From positions 34,433-98,432 of IMG/VR virus record IMGVR_UViG_3300042863_000214: 64,000 nt of DNA. One strand, written 5' to 3'. This DNA comes from a virus. Both the position numbers and the translations under genes were made by a program. The stretch's first letter is position 1. Each line of letters opens with the position of its first letter. The notes under the pieces are model-generated. The model was not told the DNA's origin and ran no database searches. It saw nothing but the letters and a program-made list of their open reading frames with translations. Shown here in pieces: positions 38,426-47,226 of the stretch.

Positions 38426-41400
38426 TTAACCGATTACAAGGGCCCAAAGATTGGTAATCTCTTGGACTTCGTCTGCGCTGAGCAGTGCGGCATTTTCTGA
38501 AACAAAGCCAACATAGTCAACTCCGTTAAATATTTCTGGAATGCTCAAGTCTGTATTATAGCGAAGGTCACCTAGTTCTACTCCAGTAGTGTCAACTACT
38601 GTAGGACCAGCAGGTAGTGCAATACCACCTGTGCCTCCAAATCTTACATATCCACTTCCAGTGTTTTGTAAGACTAGTGCGGTATTGGCCGAGTTAATAA
38701 TTTCATTGCTTAATAATGAAATGTCATCTATCACTACCTTGCCTAGACCATTAGGAGTTAAGAACAAGTCATTATTAGTAACTGCTGTTGAAATTATGTT
38801 AGTTGCAAATGTTGTATTGTTATCAACAGTGAGTGAGTTTACAGTTAACCCAGATGCACTAACCGTCATATTGTTTAAGGTATTAGTAGTAAACAATAGT
38901 GTATTATTTGTTGGGTGCGCTAGCACTGAAGTCCGTCTGTCTGCAGAATATACTCCTGCAAAACTAACTGTAGCTGAACTGTATCCTCTAAATAAATTGT
39001 CAGTTGAGTTAAATCTAAACTCACCTTGGGTCAATGTTGGACGATCTATTGTGGTTCCAACTGGAACTTTTAAGGCAGTGGCTGCGTTAATATTAAGATT
39101 GCCACTAGGAATTGTTAAGGTAAATCCTTGATTGGTAGTTTCTGTACTAATAGTGCTTGCATTAAATTTAATTTGTTCAAGTTTAGGACCGCCAGTAGTA
39201 CTACCTGCTAAAATTAAATTGTTATTTCCAACAGTGGTTGTGATATAATTGTCGTTAATTTCTATATCACTATCTGAGAATATATCTGATGTGATTGTTC
39301 CAGTTGTAGCACTAATTGTAGAAGTTGTTGTGACGCCGTTAACAGTTAGTGGTTGTCCAAAAGCAGCACTATCTGCAATTTTAATAATTGCAGTGCCGTT
39401 GGCACGTAGCTCTAAGTTATTACTTCCTGTTGATGTTGCAATACGATTGTTAATTATACGTACATCTGTAAAGAATGCATCGGTTCCCGTGACTGTTAGA
39501 TCCGTTGATAGCTCAAAGTTTCCAGTTTGAACTACGTTACCTGTTTGCGTAGTATTACCTAGGTGATCTAGATCTCCGTTGATTGCAACATTTTTTAGTA
39601 TAGCATCGTCTTCTACAGTTAACTTTTGAGTTATTGCTACAGGATCTAAAGGTAATGATACTTTTCCTGTGCCGTTAGGGACTAGTCTAAGATCGTTATT
39701 ACCCACAGTCGTAGTAATATAGTTGTCATTAATCTCTATATCACCGTCTGTAAAAATGTCTGATGTAATCGTTCCAGAGTTGGTTAGTCCATTGGTTTCT
39801 AATGTACCAAATAGGGCTGCTTGACTAAACTGTGTATTATCATTGAACACTACAATGCCTGAACCAACTGCACGTAATTCTAAATTGTCATTAGAATTTG
39901 TGGTAAGAATTCTATTGTCAACAATGTTTATGTTATCAAAATATACGTTGTTAGTTACATCTAATGTATTGGTAATCTCTCTATTACCAGTTTGTAGAGT
40001 GTTACCTGTTTGTAAGTAATCACCGTATTGTGTTAGCTCGCCGGTTATTATTGTAGTTTTTAAAGTAGTTGTACCGTCAACTGTTAAATCTTGATCAAAT
40101 TCAGCATTGTCTTGATTTACAAAAATTCTTCCGGCACCGTCAGCTCTTAGCTCAACGTCAGCACTGCCTGCTACTGTTGAGATAGTAGCATTTTCTAATT
40201 TGTAGTTGCCGATGTACGAAGTGTCTAGGTATACAAAGTCCCAACGTTTGTTTGTTGGACCACCTAGAGTATAATCGTCATCTGTTTTGGGACGTAGATC
40301 AAATTCTACAGGAGCTTCAAATCTAACAATGTCAATGTATGCATTACCAATAGTTAGAGTACCGTCAGTGTTGAGATTGCCAGTAATATCTAAGTTATCA
40401 GTTACAGATGTGTTAGCATTTAAGTTAATCTCTCCGGTGCCGCCGACTAAATTAATTGGGCCCGATAAAGTTGTTATTAAATTATTGCTAAATTTAACGT
40501 TACCGGTAGTTACTTGTCTAGAATTAATAACTGTTTCGTCTGTGCCGTTAAGAAAATTAATCGATGTAACACCTCCAGCACTTACTGAAACTCCGTTAAT
40601 AGATATTATACCAGTTGCATGATCAACACTAAATGCGTCGCCTACTCTCCACTTGCCTCTATTATAACCTTGATAATATATTTTTCCGCTATTAAGTTCT
40701 ACTGTTTCGTTGGCTTGAATTACTAACGATATATCATTACTAAAATCTTTTCCAGTTCCAATATAGGCAAAATTATGCTGTATCAAGTACATTAGTGTAC
40801 TTGCACCATCTGCTTCGGCGCCGTAGTTACCATAGACGTTTGCAGATCCTATACTACGTAGTTCAGCGCCAAACTTTCCTAAAGTAACAACCCAGGTTGT
40901 GCCACCAGTTGATATATAATATCCGGATACAGCACCAACGTCTATGCTAACAATAGTAATTAGACCAGTAAGAGAAACATTGACGGTGACAGTTTTAGAG
41001 CCATCGCCAGTTAATACAACTCCGTTTTGTCCGTAAAATCCTACGATGCTGTCAAAACCTACAACAGAACTGCCAAACCCCAGTGTACCGTTTGTTGCAT
41101 ATAGACCTTTATTAGCAAAGTAAGTAAACGAGTTTAACCACTCTACACGAACACCGTTGGTCATTGTTAGAGCATCTACACCCGGGGTAATAAATGTTAC
41201 ACTGTGGAACAACATACTAGCTTCTTTACTAGCTGATGTTGCCAGACTACCGTCAACATAGGCGCCGCCGCCTGCATCACCTTCGTCAAATCCTCTCGGA
41301 TCAGTTGGCGATGTAACACTACCTTTTGTGAGTACTGTTATATTTTGTACATAAGGACTACGGGTAGATACAGTAAATCCAGGAGCAAAACTAAATGCGT

Positions 41401-42427
41401 AACCTGGAGCATAAAAATCCTTAACGGTTAAATCACTAACAGTAGTTTCACCGTTGAGTAAAAACGCATTGTTTGACTGTGTAAGCGCAGTAGGTTGCAC
41501 CGTTACTGAGCGAATGCCGGTACCTTTAACAGCTACCCCAACTGGGACCGTTAGCGGAAATTGTTCTGTATAGGTTCCTGGATAAATGTAAACAGTGTCG
41601 CCGGCAGATGATTCGTCGAGCGCATGTTTAATTGTGGCAAAGGGGCCACTCTGATGATTGCCAACATTTGTGTCTGACCCGTTAGTAGCAACGTACCAAC
41701 TTTTTCCAGGTCTCAATACTAAATTAACGCCGCTGGAAGATAGTCCTATTGTTGATACCTGTTCACCATTAATTAGTTCAGTATATAACCCTTCCCAACG
41801 TTGTGTAGTAGATCCTAACCGATATGTTTCATCTAGATTAGGATTAATATCAGTATTGATATCTGCATTAAACGAAATGGTATCTGCATTAGTTCCAGAT
41901 TGGTCTGTGCTGCCAAACGTAATATTACCGTCTAGGGTAATATTTCCAGTTCCAGGTCCAGCATCCCATGCTCGTAAGTTACCAGTGACATTTAACACAT
42001 TATAAATGTCTAATGATCCTGCTGGACTAAAATCTAAAGTTGTATTAAGAGTTCTAGTTGATATTACCCTGTTATCAATACGTATGTTATCAGTATGAAT
42101 AATGTTTGCATTTACTTGCGTGGCTGCGGAAAAATTAAGATTATCTCTAGAAATAATGGTAGTTCCACTAATGCTTAATTTGAGAGGGGATGCGTCTAAC
42201 GGATCGTTTAATCGATCTACAGATATTAAATTAGTAGTACGTATCTTTTCGTTAACAAATAAATCTCTTAATGTAGTGTCAGAGTTAATGCTAACATAAC
42301 GATTAGTTACATTGAGTTTTAATACGGGATCAGTAGTGCCAAGATCGTCAAATACAAGATCCTGGCCGTTGCGGGTTAGGTTATTTTTTAATAATTGACC
42401 AGAAATTCTACCTAGTGCATTCGCCAT
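38426..42427 (-). CDS. Large tail fibre with beta-helix core, about 1333 aa
   Basis: A paralog of the 1962-residue fibre without the LamG domains. I place the start at the ATG at 42427 (MANALGRISGQ) rather than the in-frame TTG at 42439, because GGAG lies six bases before the ATG and an exact TATAAATA lies 17 bases upstream. N-terminal LGRISGQLLKNNLTRNG matches its paralog. Then come SWYVATNGSDTNVG, FATIKHAL and YIYPGTYTEQFPL, opening a beta-helix, followed by the shared SKEASMLFHSVTF and VEWLNSFTYF phrases. After about residue 560 are shaft repeats with TGNN/DLxLxxxGTG. It ends with RYNTDLSIPEIFNGVDYV. It is probably a fibre attached at the same baseplate position as its paralog. Confidence 0.82.
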   Translation of the reverse strand: MANALGRISGQLLKNNLTRNGQDLVFDDLGTTDPVLKLNVTNRYVSINSDTTLRDLFVNEKIRTTNLISVDRLNDPLDASPLKLSISGTTIISRDNLNFSAATQVNANIIHTDNIRIDNRVISTRTLNTTLDFSPAGSLDIYNVLNVTGNLRAWDAGPGTGNITLDGNITFGSTDQSGTNADTISFNADINTDINPNLDETYRLGSTTQRWEGLYTELINGEQVSTIGLSSSGVNLVLRPGKSWYVATNGSDTNVGNHQSGPFATIKHALDESSAGDTVYIYPGTYTEQFPLTVPVGVAVKGTGIRSVTVQPTALTQSNNAFLLNGETTVSDLTVKDFYAPGYAFSFAPGFTVSTRSPYVQNITVLTKGSVTSPTDPRGFDEGDAGGGAYVDGSLATSASKEASMLFHSVTFITPGVDALTMTNGVRVEWLNSFTYFANKGLYATNGTLGFGSSVVGFDSIVGFYGQNGVVLTGDGSKTVTVNVSLTGLITIVSIDVGAVSGYYISTGGTTWVVTLGKFGAELRSIGSANVYGNYGAEADGASTLMYLIQHNFAYIGTGKDFSNDISLVIQANETVELNSGKIYYQGYNRGKWRVGDAFSVDHATGIISINGVSVSAGGVTSINFLNGTDETVINSRQVTTGNVKFSNNLITTLSGPINLVGGTGEINLNANTSVTDNLDITGNLNTDGTLTIGNAYIDIVRFEAPVEFDLRPKTDDDYTLGGPTNKRWDFVYLDTSYIGNYKLENATISTVAGSADVELRADGAGRIFVNQDNAEFDQDLTVDGTTTLKTTIITGELTQYGDYLQTGNTLQTGNREITNTLDVTNNVYFDNINIVDNRILTTNSNDNLELRAVGSGIVVFNDNTQFSQAALFGTLETNGLTNSGTITSDIFTDGDIEINDNYITTTVGNNDLRLVPNGTGKVSLPLDPVAITQKLTVEDDAILKNVAINGDLDHLGNTTQTGNVVQTGNFELSTDLTVTGTDAFFTDVRIINNRIATSTGSNNLELRANGTAIIKIADSAAFGQPLTVNGVTTTSTISATTGTITSDIFSDSDIEINDNYITTTVGNNNLILAGSTTGGPKLEQIKFNASTISTETTNQGFTLTIPSGNLNINAATALKVPVGTTIDRPTLTQGEFRFNSTDNLFRGYSSATVSFAGVYSADRRTSVLAHPTNNTLLFTTNTLNNMTVSASGLTVNSLTVDNNTTFATNIISTAVTNNDLFLTPNGLGKVVIDDISLLSNEIINSANTALVLQNTGSGYVRFGGTGGIALPAGPTVVDTTGVELGDLRYNTDLSIPEIFNGVDYVGFVSENAALLSADEVQEITNLWALVIG

Positions 42428-42444
42428 ATTCAGCTCCAATACAC

Positions 42445-42452
42445 TATTTATA
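42445..42452 (-). promoter_or_regulatory. T4-late-type promoter octamer TATAAATA (exact)
   Basis: An exact TATAAATA on the minus strand, 17 bases before the chosen ATG at 42427. It would give a short leader holding the GGAG ribosome-binding site. Confidence 0.75.
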
Positions 42453-42460
42453 GTAGATTG

Positions 42461-43219
42461 TTATTGGTTTAGGTTGTGAATAATATGCACAGAACGGCCT
42501 GCAGGAACCGCAGTGTAAAACTCTAAGTATGTGCCTGTCTTTCTTACTTTACCTGTAGTGCCGTTGCCACCACCGCTTGCTGGTGCAGTAGTGAAAACGA
42601 CCCCAACTGTATTTGCACTTGCACCCAATGCAATGAAGTCGGTATCGCCTACATTAGTAATTACATACTCAACGCCGTCTACAAATGCACCGGTTGTAAT
42701 TTCATCGCCTGTTCCAGTAGTAGTTGGATCTTGTACAATGTTAAAGTTTACACCACCTAGTTGCACAATAGTTTCAGTAATTACTAGTATATTTTTAGCC
42801 ATTTGGCCAGCAACCCAACCTGAAGGGTACAGTACTGAATTTGTATCTATATCAGATTGGTGGGTAGCGTATAAAAATGGATCAGGCGTTAATGGACCAA
42901 ATACAGTTTGAGTATCCGTTGGTCCATCAGCTGGTCCAACATCTTGTAAAACAACACCATTAGGTTCTTTAAATCTAAAAGGACGCCATTGACCTCCACC
43001 TGTTGCTCCTGCTACGCCGCCTTGATATCCTTCAAATTCTTTCGTAGTGGCATTGTATCGGACCATGCCGTTAACGTCACTAGTACGTTCGCCAGTAGTT
43101 CCGTAAGGTACTAACAGTGACGCAGTAGTATTCATAATGACTTCGCTATCAGTATTGATAGCTAATCTGTCATCATAAACTGATCTACGATTGAGTGTTA
43201 ACGTTTTTAAAAATCTCAT
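42461..43219 (-). CDS. Fibre-associated structural protein, 252 aa
   Basis: A 252-residue protein. The first 70 residues resemble the C-terminal parts of the neighbouring fibres: LLVPYGTTGERTSDVNGMVR, then RYNATTKEFEGYQGG and a tryptophan (QWRPFRF). The last part has EYVITNVGDTDFIALGAS, a repeat phrase often found in phage structural proteins, and ends in AVPAGRSVHIIHNLNQ. It lies between a small structural gene and the 1333-residue fibre gene. Probably a small fibre or connector; the exact role is unknown. Confidence 0.6.
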   Translation of the reverse strand: MRFLKTLTLNRRSVYDDRLAINTDSEVIMNTTASLLVPYGTTGERTSDVNGMVRYNATTKEFEGYQGGVAGATGGGQWRPFRFKEPNGVVLQDVGPADGPTDTQTVFGPLTPDPFLYATHQSDIDTNSVLYPSGWVAGQMAKNILVITETIVQLGGVNFNIVQDPTTTGTGDEITTGAFVDGVEYVITNVGDTDFIALGASANTVGVVFTTAPASGGGNGTTGKVRKTGTYLEFYTAVPAGRSVHIIHNLNQ

Positions 43220-43223
43220 TGTC

Positions 43224-43556
43224 TTATACCGGTAATGTACTTACTGTTGCTGTTATTCCAGTTCCGCTGGCATAAGCTACAACACTATCAAAGTCAGCTA
43301 ACACCATTTTTTCTTGATCAAAACTTATAGTATCCCCTGCAGGAATTGTTAAAGTTTGAACTATCATATTTCCAGTACTAGGAGTTCCTACGGCTGCACC
43401 AGAGTGTTCTACTGCATACAATGTTAATGTTCTATCTCCAGTAGTAGGAGTTGTATTAGTATTGCATACAATGATAGTTGTAATAGCATTATTTCCGCTA
43501 CTAGTATAAATTGCCGTATCAGTTGTTGCTGGAATTGCTGTATTTTTAATCGCCAT
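43224..43556 (-). CDS. Small virion-associated protein (~110 aa family)
   Basis: A 110-residue protein and the third proposed member of the small family (others at 12343 and 32083). It starts MAIKNTAIPATTDTAIYTSS, has TTIIVCNTNTTPTTGDRTLT, a turn LTIPAGDTISFDQ and a C-terminal ATVSTLPV. The composition suggests a beta-sandwich. Gaps of four and nine bases to its neighbours place it in the fibre operon. The role is unknown. Confidence 0.6.
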   Translation of the reverse strand: MAIKNTAIPATTDTAIYTSSGNNAITTIIVCNTNTTPTTGDRTLTLYAVEHSGAAVGTPSTGNMIVQTLTIPAGDTISFDQEKMVLADFDSVVAYASGTGITATVSTLPV

Positions 43557-43565
43557 GTTCTTTCC

Positions 43566-44645
43566 TTATAGTAAGATACTTAGCAATACTGCTCTGTTCT
43601 TACTTACTAATTCATCGTTGTTATATGCGTTTGCTCCATAGGCTGTATCGTTGGTAAAATAAATTCCAGTACGTCCAGGACCTTCAGCAGCTTTTGTATA
43701 TATTTGAGTTGCAGTTGTTACTGCTACGGTTATATCACTTGCTTGATTATTTAACTGTAACAATGCATTGACTTCTACAGTATTAGTAGTTGTAGCAGAT
43801 AAAATTAAATTGTTAGTTGCGTTATTAATAGTATTTGTAAAAATATTAACATTATCAACATCTAATCCTGTGGCAATAAATTTTCCTCTTAAACTGCCGT
43901 CAACTGTAAACTCAATTCTACTAGGTGAATTTAAGAAAGGTGCCTGGGCATCGTATGTTCTTACTGTAGTATCGCCTTCTGATAGCAAAGGACTTCTATA
44001 ATAGTAAAGTGATGCATCAACAAAGTCCACCAGACCTTTTGCATTTGGTATAACGTCATCGTCAACTACTGTTATCAATGCGTTAGGAATAGCATATGCT
44101 GCACGTGGACTGCCAGCGAGATTCCATGCAGTATAACTAAACGCATTGAGTTCATAATTAGTAGTACCAGATACTGTAACATAACCATTACCTGCATTAA
44201 TCAATCCAAGATTTCCGTTACCTGGCACACTAATACTGTTAGTGCTGATAGCAACTGGATCGCCGTTAGAATATTTGAATTGTATTGTGCCGCGCCCGGC
44301 AATGGCAGTTGATGGGAAGCCTGGCTCTACTTCTTTGAACACTACTAGAACATCTCTACTAGCAGCAGTATTATTAGCACCACGATGGATTAAAATTCCT
44401 GACTCTAAACTAGTGTCAGTTGGTTTAGTTGTTACTCCCGGCCCAGATTCGCCAACATTAAGTTCAATACGTTGGTCAACAATAGTTAAAGTTTCAGAAT
44501 TAACTGTTGTTGTATTCCCTCGTACTGTCAAGGAACCAGTAACAATTACTTCACCCACTTCAATGCCAGTATCTAAAGTGATACTGCCATAGTTTCTGGT
44601 TTTAATCTTATAATCACCATCGGTAATTTTTAATATCTTTGACAT
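43566..44645 (-). CDS. Short fibre/structural protein, 359 aa
   Basis: A 359-residue protein. The N-terminal phrase GSLTVRGNTTTVNSETLTIVDQRIELN (about 38-64, spanning the start of a shaft) is a well-known motif of T4-like phage fibre and structural proteins. Later parts include ESGILIHRG and GTIQFKYS. Residues 270-320 return to the N.L.L.A shaft pattern seen in the long fibres. The ATG at 44645 has AAGGA upstream, and a GGGGAC/GTCCCC hairpin sits just before that site. Probably a short fibre or whisker-like component. Confidence 0.62.
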   Translation of the reverse strand: MSKILKITDGDYKIKTRNYGSITLDTGIEVGEVIVTGSLTVRGNTTTVNSETLTIVDQRIELNVGESGPGVTTKPTDTSLESGILIHRGANNTAASRDVLVVFKEVEPGFPSTAIAGRGTIQFKYSNGDPVAISTNSISVPGNGNLGLINAGNGYVTVSGTTNYELNAFSYTAWNLAGSPRAAYAIPNALITVVDDDVIPNAKGLVDFVDASLYYYRSPLLSEGDTTVRTYDAQAPFLNSPSRIEFTVDGSLRGKFIATGLDVDNVNIFTNTINNATNNLILSATTTNTVEVNALLQLNNQASDITVAVTTATQIYTKAAEGPGRTGIYFTNDTAYGANAYNNDELVSKNRAVLLSILL

Positions 44646-44660
44646 CTATTATCCTTAGTA

Positions 44661-44676
44661 GGGGACCGAAGTCCCC
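44661..44676 (-). promoter_or_regulatory. UUCG-type hairpin between structural genes
   Basis: On the minus strand GGGGAC-TTCG-GTCCCC forms a six-pair stem with a UUCG tetraloop. No U-run follows, and it ends 15 bases before the next ATG, beside AAGGA. It may cap the 3' end of the upstream message or tune translation. Confidence 0.6.
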
Positions 44677-44684
44677 AGACCTAA

Positions 44685-45887
44685 TTAAGCGTTATCGATT
44701 AACAATGATGTTGCAGTTGCAGCAGTCATGTTCCACGGAACTGATGTACCTGTAACAAATGCTGTTTGTGTGCCAGTGCCACGAGTAATAACAGCTTTAC
44801 GTGCTGTAAGTTTAGTAGCAAAATATGTGCCGCCATCTGTGTCAAGTAACCGAACGCTGCCTTCACCTGCGGCATTGGCTAATGAATCTGTTAATTTAAC
44901 AATACCAGTAAGTGTACCATCAGTTACTCTAAAACGGTTAGTAGATACTTGTTTAATAATGTCAACTGGTAATGCTGATCCACCAGTTAAGAATGCTGTC
45001 ATCAAAATAGCATTTTCTTGATTTCCAGTTGTACGAATGTTACCACTGTCAACTAACATGTTAACTGATGTAGCTGTTACTGATTGTGTAAATGTCGGTG
45101 TTGGTGCTGCTGTGTATCCAGAACCTGCTTCTGTAATGACAACTGCTTTAGCACGATATGTTGGAGTGATTGTTAGTCCAGAACCTACACCAGCTGTAGC
45201 AACTACAGCATCGCCGCTTGCAACTAATGCTTCATATGAACCACGAGCAACTGGAGTTAATGCTGTCACTGCACCAAATGTAACACCGTGTGTAAATGTT
45301 GCACCGCCAACGCCTGTACCAGCAACAATAGTTAATGGGTTAGTTGCAGAAACTGCGTCAGCATATGTGGCATACAATGTTGCTGATGTAGTGGTACTTG
45401 GAGCACCTGTATAATAAATTTGACCAGCGGCAATTGCTACACCACCAATTGATAATGTACCTGTGATACTTGCGCCTGTAATGTGAATACTGTTACCACT
45501 TATGGCAAGGTTTGCGCTGGCAGCATCAAAACCTATTGTTGTAGCACTTGCGCGAACTACAGTTGTTAGAGCGGCGCTGGTTACGGTTGCTGTAAAGGTC
45601 GAACCGGCAGTATTGAAACCAATTGCGGCTGCGGCTGTTGGATAAGCACGAGTTTGTGTACCGCTGACTGCGGCACTAACAACTTCAGAAGTAATAGTAC
45701 CAGTAGCACGAACACCACCTGGTAGTGTTGGCACTGCAAATGTAATTGTTGGGCGAGTTGTATATGCGCCTAATGCGTTTAATGTAACACTAGCAACTGC
45801 TCCACCACCGATAGAATTATCAGCTGCGGTGCTTGCGGAACCTGTGTTGCGGTTACCAAAATATTTTTTATTTAAAGGACGTCCCAT
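44685..45887 (-). CDS. Virion structural protein of unknown role, 400 aa
   Basis: A 400-residue protein beginning MGRPLNKKYFGNRNTGS, with a strong AAGGAG before the ATG at 45887. It contains the phrases GAYTTRPTITFAVP and GSGYTAAPTPTFT, related to the GxGYTsaPTvT repeats found in the giant fibres here. A conserved-looking C-terminal ~120 residues includes LTGIVKLTDSL and RLLDTDGGTYFATKLTARKA. It lies directly after the major capsid gene but behind its own terminator and GATAAATA octamer, so it is expressed separately. A capsid decoration or fibre role are both possible; I cannot choose. Confidence 0.6.
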   Translation of the reverse strand: MGRPLNKKYFGNRNTGSASTAADNSIGGGAVASVTLNALGAYTTRPTITFAVPTLPGGVRATGTITSEVVSAAVSGTQTRAYPTAAAAIGFNTAGSTFTATVTSAALTTVVRASATTIGFDAASANLAISGNSIHITGASITGTLSIGGVAIAAGQIYYTGAPSTTTSATLYATYADAVSATNPLTIVAGTGVGGATFTHGVTFGAVTALTPVARGSYEALVASGDAVVATAGVGSGLTITPTYRAKAVVITEAGSGYTAAPTPTFTQSVTATSVNMLVDSGNIRTTGNQENAILMTAFLTGGSALPVDIIKQVSTNRFRVTDGTLTGIVKLTDSLANAAGEGSVRLLDTDGGTYFATKLTARKAVITRGTGTQTAFVTGTSVPWNMTAATATSLLIDNA

Positions 45888-45974
45888 TTTAATTTCTCCT
45901 TAAGAAAAACAGCGTTCTAGGCTGTACGCGGTTGGATTTCCGCATAAGATCTACCCTGTGTAAATCATACAAAG

Positions 45975-45982
45975 TATTTATC
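45975..45982 (-). promoter_or_regulatory. T4-late-type promoter octamer GATAAATA
   Basis: GATAAATA on the minus strand, 87 bases before the ATG at 45887 and ten bases after the gp23 terminator stem. It gives the 400-residue structural gene its own late transcript. Confidence 0.6.
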
Positions 45983-45992
45983 ACATAAAGAG

Positions 45993-46014
45993 AAAGGACT
46001 CCGAAGAGTCCTTT
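45993..46014 (-). terminator. Intrinsic terminator after the major capsid gene
   Basis: Minus-strand AAAGGACTC-TTCG-GAGTCCTTT has a nine-pair stem with a UUCG tetraloop followed by CTCTTTATG, a moderately U-rich tail. It lies 29 bases after the gp23 stop. Confidence 0.8.
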
Positions 46015-46042
46015 GTAAGTAACGTACCTTGCGGTAAGTTGA

Positions 46043-47212
46043 TTAGCTAAATGCTAGGCCAGTTAATGTAACTTTGCCTAGATAGTCAGCTGCATTACCT
46101 AGAGAAGAAGCAGTGTTGCTTAACTCTACATAACCATAACGTGTCATGAATGATACGACTGGTTCGAATGTTGCTGGATCTAGAACAACACCACTGCTCA
46201 TCAATGGAATGTATGGGCAATAGAATGCTGCTGCATCACTTTCGTTAGCACCTTTGTAACCAACTAATACATCATCATTCTGTGCATAAGTGTTTACATA
46301 GATCTTCATAGCATTGTTCAATGTACCAACAAACTTAGTGTTTGTAGGTGCTTCGAATGTGCCTTCTGTTGTACGAGCGAATGCGCTTGTAGTAGCAGAC
46401 TGAAGAACTGTCAATGCTGTTGGGCTTACAACTGCCCAGTTACCAGCACCACGACGTGTACGCTGGGCGATAGTGTTAGCAACGCGGTTGATCATAACTG
46501 CAAGAGCAGCATGTTCGTCACCAACGAATGTAGCAGTACCAGAAACAGCAGCTTGGTTATAAGCCTGCAAGTTCTGTGAACCAGCTAAAGTTGCTAAAGA
46601 ACCAAGAACTTCTTGGTCAATCTCAGCTGTGATCTCTTGTGCAAGAGCAGCCATGATTTCTGCTTCGATGTCAATACCTTGTTGGGCTTGTGCATCTTGA
46701 GCAGCTTCGAATGTCCAGCGAGCTGATAACTTACGTGTCTTAGCTTCAACTGTTTGTTTCAAGATCTGGATGCTCATACGCTTACCAGCCGCACCTTCTA
46801 GGGATGCAGTTGATGCAGCAGTAGCAGCAGAGCCATTGCTTGCGGAATAACCTTCAGCAATCTTGAATGGGCTTAGTGCTTCTTCACCAGCGTTAGCGCC
46901 AAATGTGCCGCTAACTGTGTCGCTGTAGCGAACACGTAGCGTATGGATTTGACCAACTGGTCCAGTCATTGGTTGTACACCGACCAACTCGTTAGCAATA
47001 ACTGTTGGCATGACACGTCTGATCACTGGAAGGATCACACGATTTAATGTTGCGACGTTTCCGGCAGAAGTAGCACCTGTACTTGCACTCTCAGCTAGAT
47101 ACTTACGTGTGTTCTCTAGTGTAGATGCCATTACAGATCTCTTAGTGCCTTGAAGGCCTTCAAGAAGTGCTTCTTTTGTTTCTGCCCAACGGCCTGTTAG
47201 TAGTTCTGACAT
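46043..47212 (-). CDS. gp23: Major capsid protein, T4 gp23 homolog
   Basis: A 389-residue HK97-fold capsid protein of the gp23 family. The N-terminal part has LNRVILPVIRRVMPTVIANE and then GVQPMTGPVGQIHTLRVRY (about 76-96), a highly recognisable stretch of T4-like capsid proteins. Later there is RTRRGAGNWAVVSP and the C-terminal GYVELSN. It is much shorter than T4 gp23 (521 residues), so surface insertions are probably absent. Candidate gp21 cleavage sites of the LxE type are seen at L16-L-E18 and L39-A-E41. It follows gp22 by 14 bases, as in T4 order 20-67-21-22-23. A terminator follows. Confidence 0.95.
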   Translation of the reverse strand: MSELLTGRWAETKEALLEGLQGTKRSVMASTLENTRKYLAESASTGATSAGNVATLNRVILPVIRRVMPTVIANELVGVQPMTGPVGQIHTLRVRYSDTVSGTFGANAGEEALSPFKIAEGYSASNGSAATAASTASLEGAAGKRMSIQILKQTVEAKTRKLSARWTFEAAQDAQAQQGIDIEAEIMAALAQEITAEIDQEVLGSLATLAGSQNLQAYNQAAVSGTATFVGDEHAALAVMINRVANTIAQRTRRGAGNWAVVSPTALTVLQSATTSAFARTTEGTFEAPTNTKFVGTLNNAMKIYVNTYAQNDDVLVGYKGANESDAAAFYCPYIPLMSSGVVLDPATFEPVVSFMTRYGYVELSNTASSLGNAADYLGKVTLTGLAFS

Positions 47213-47226
47213 TTATTTTCTCCTAA

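Noticed and set aside
42427-42439. TTG start giving four extra residues to the 1333-residue fibre
   Set aside because: The GGAG ribosome-binding site is correctly spaced for the ATG at 42427 and overlaps the TTG-initiated codons.
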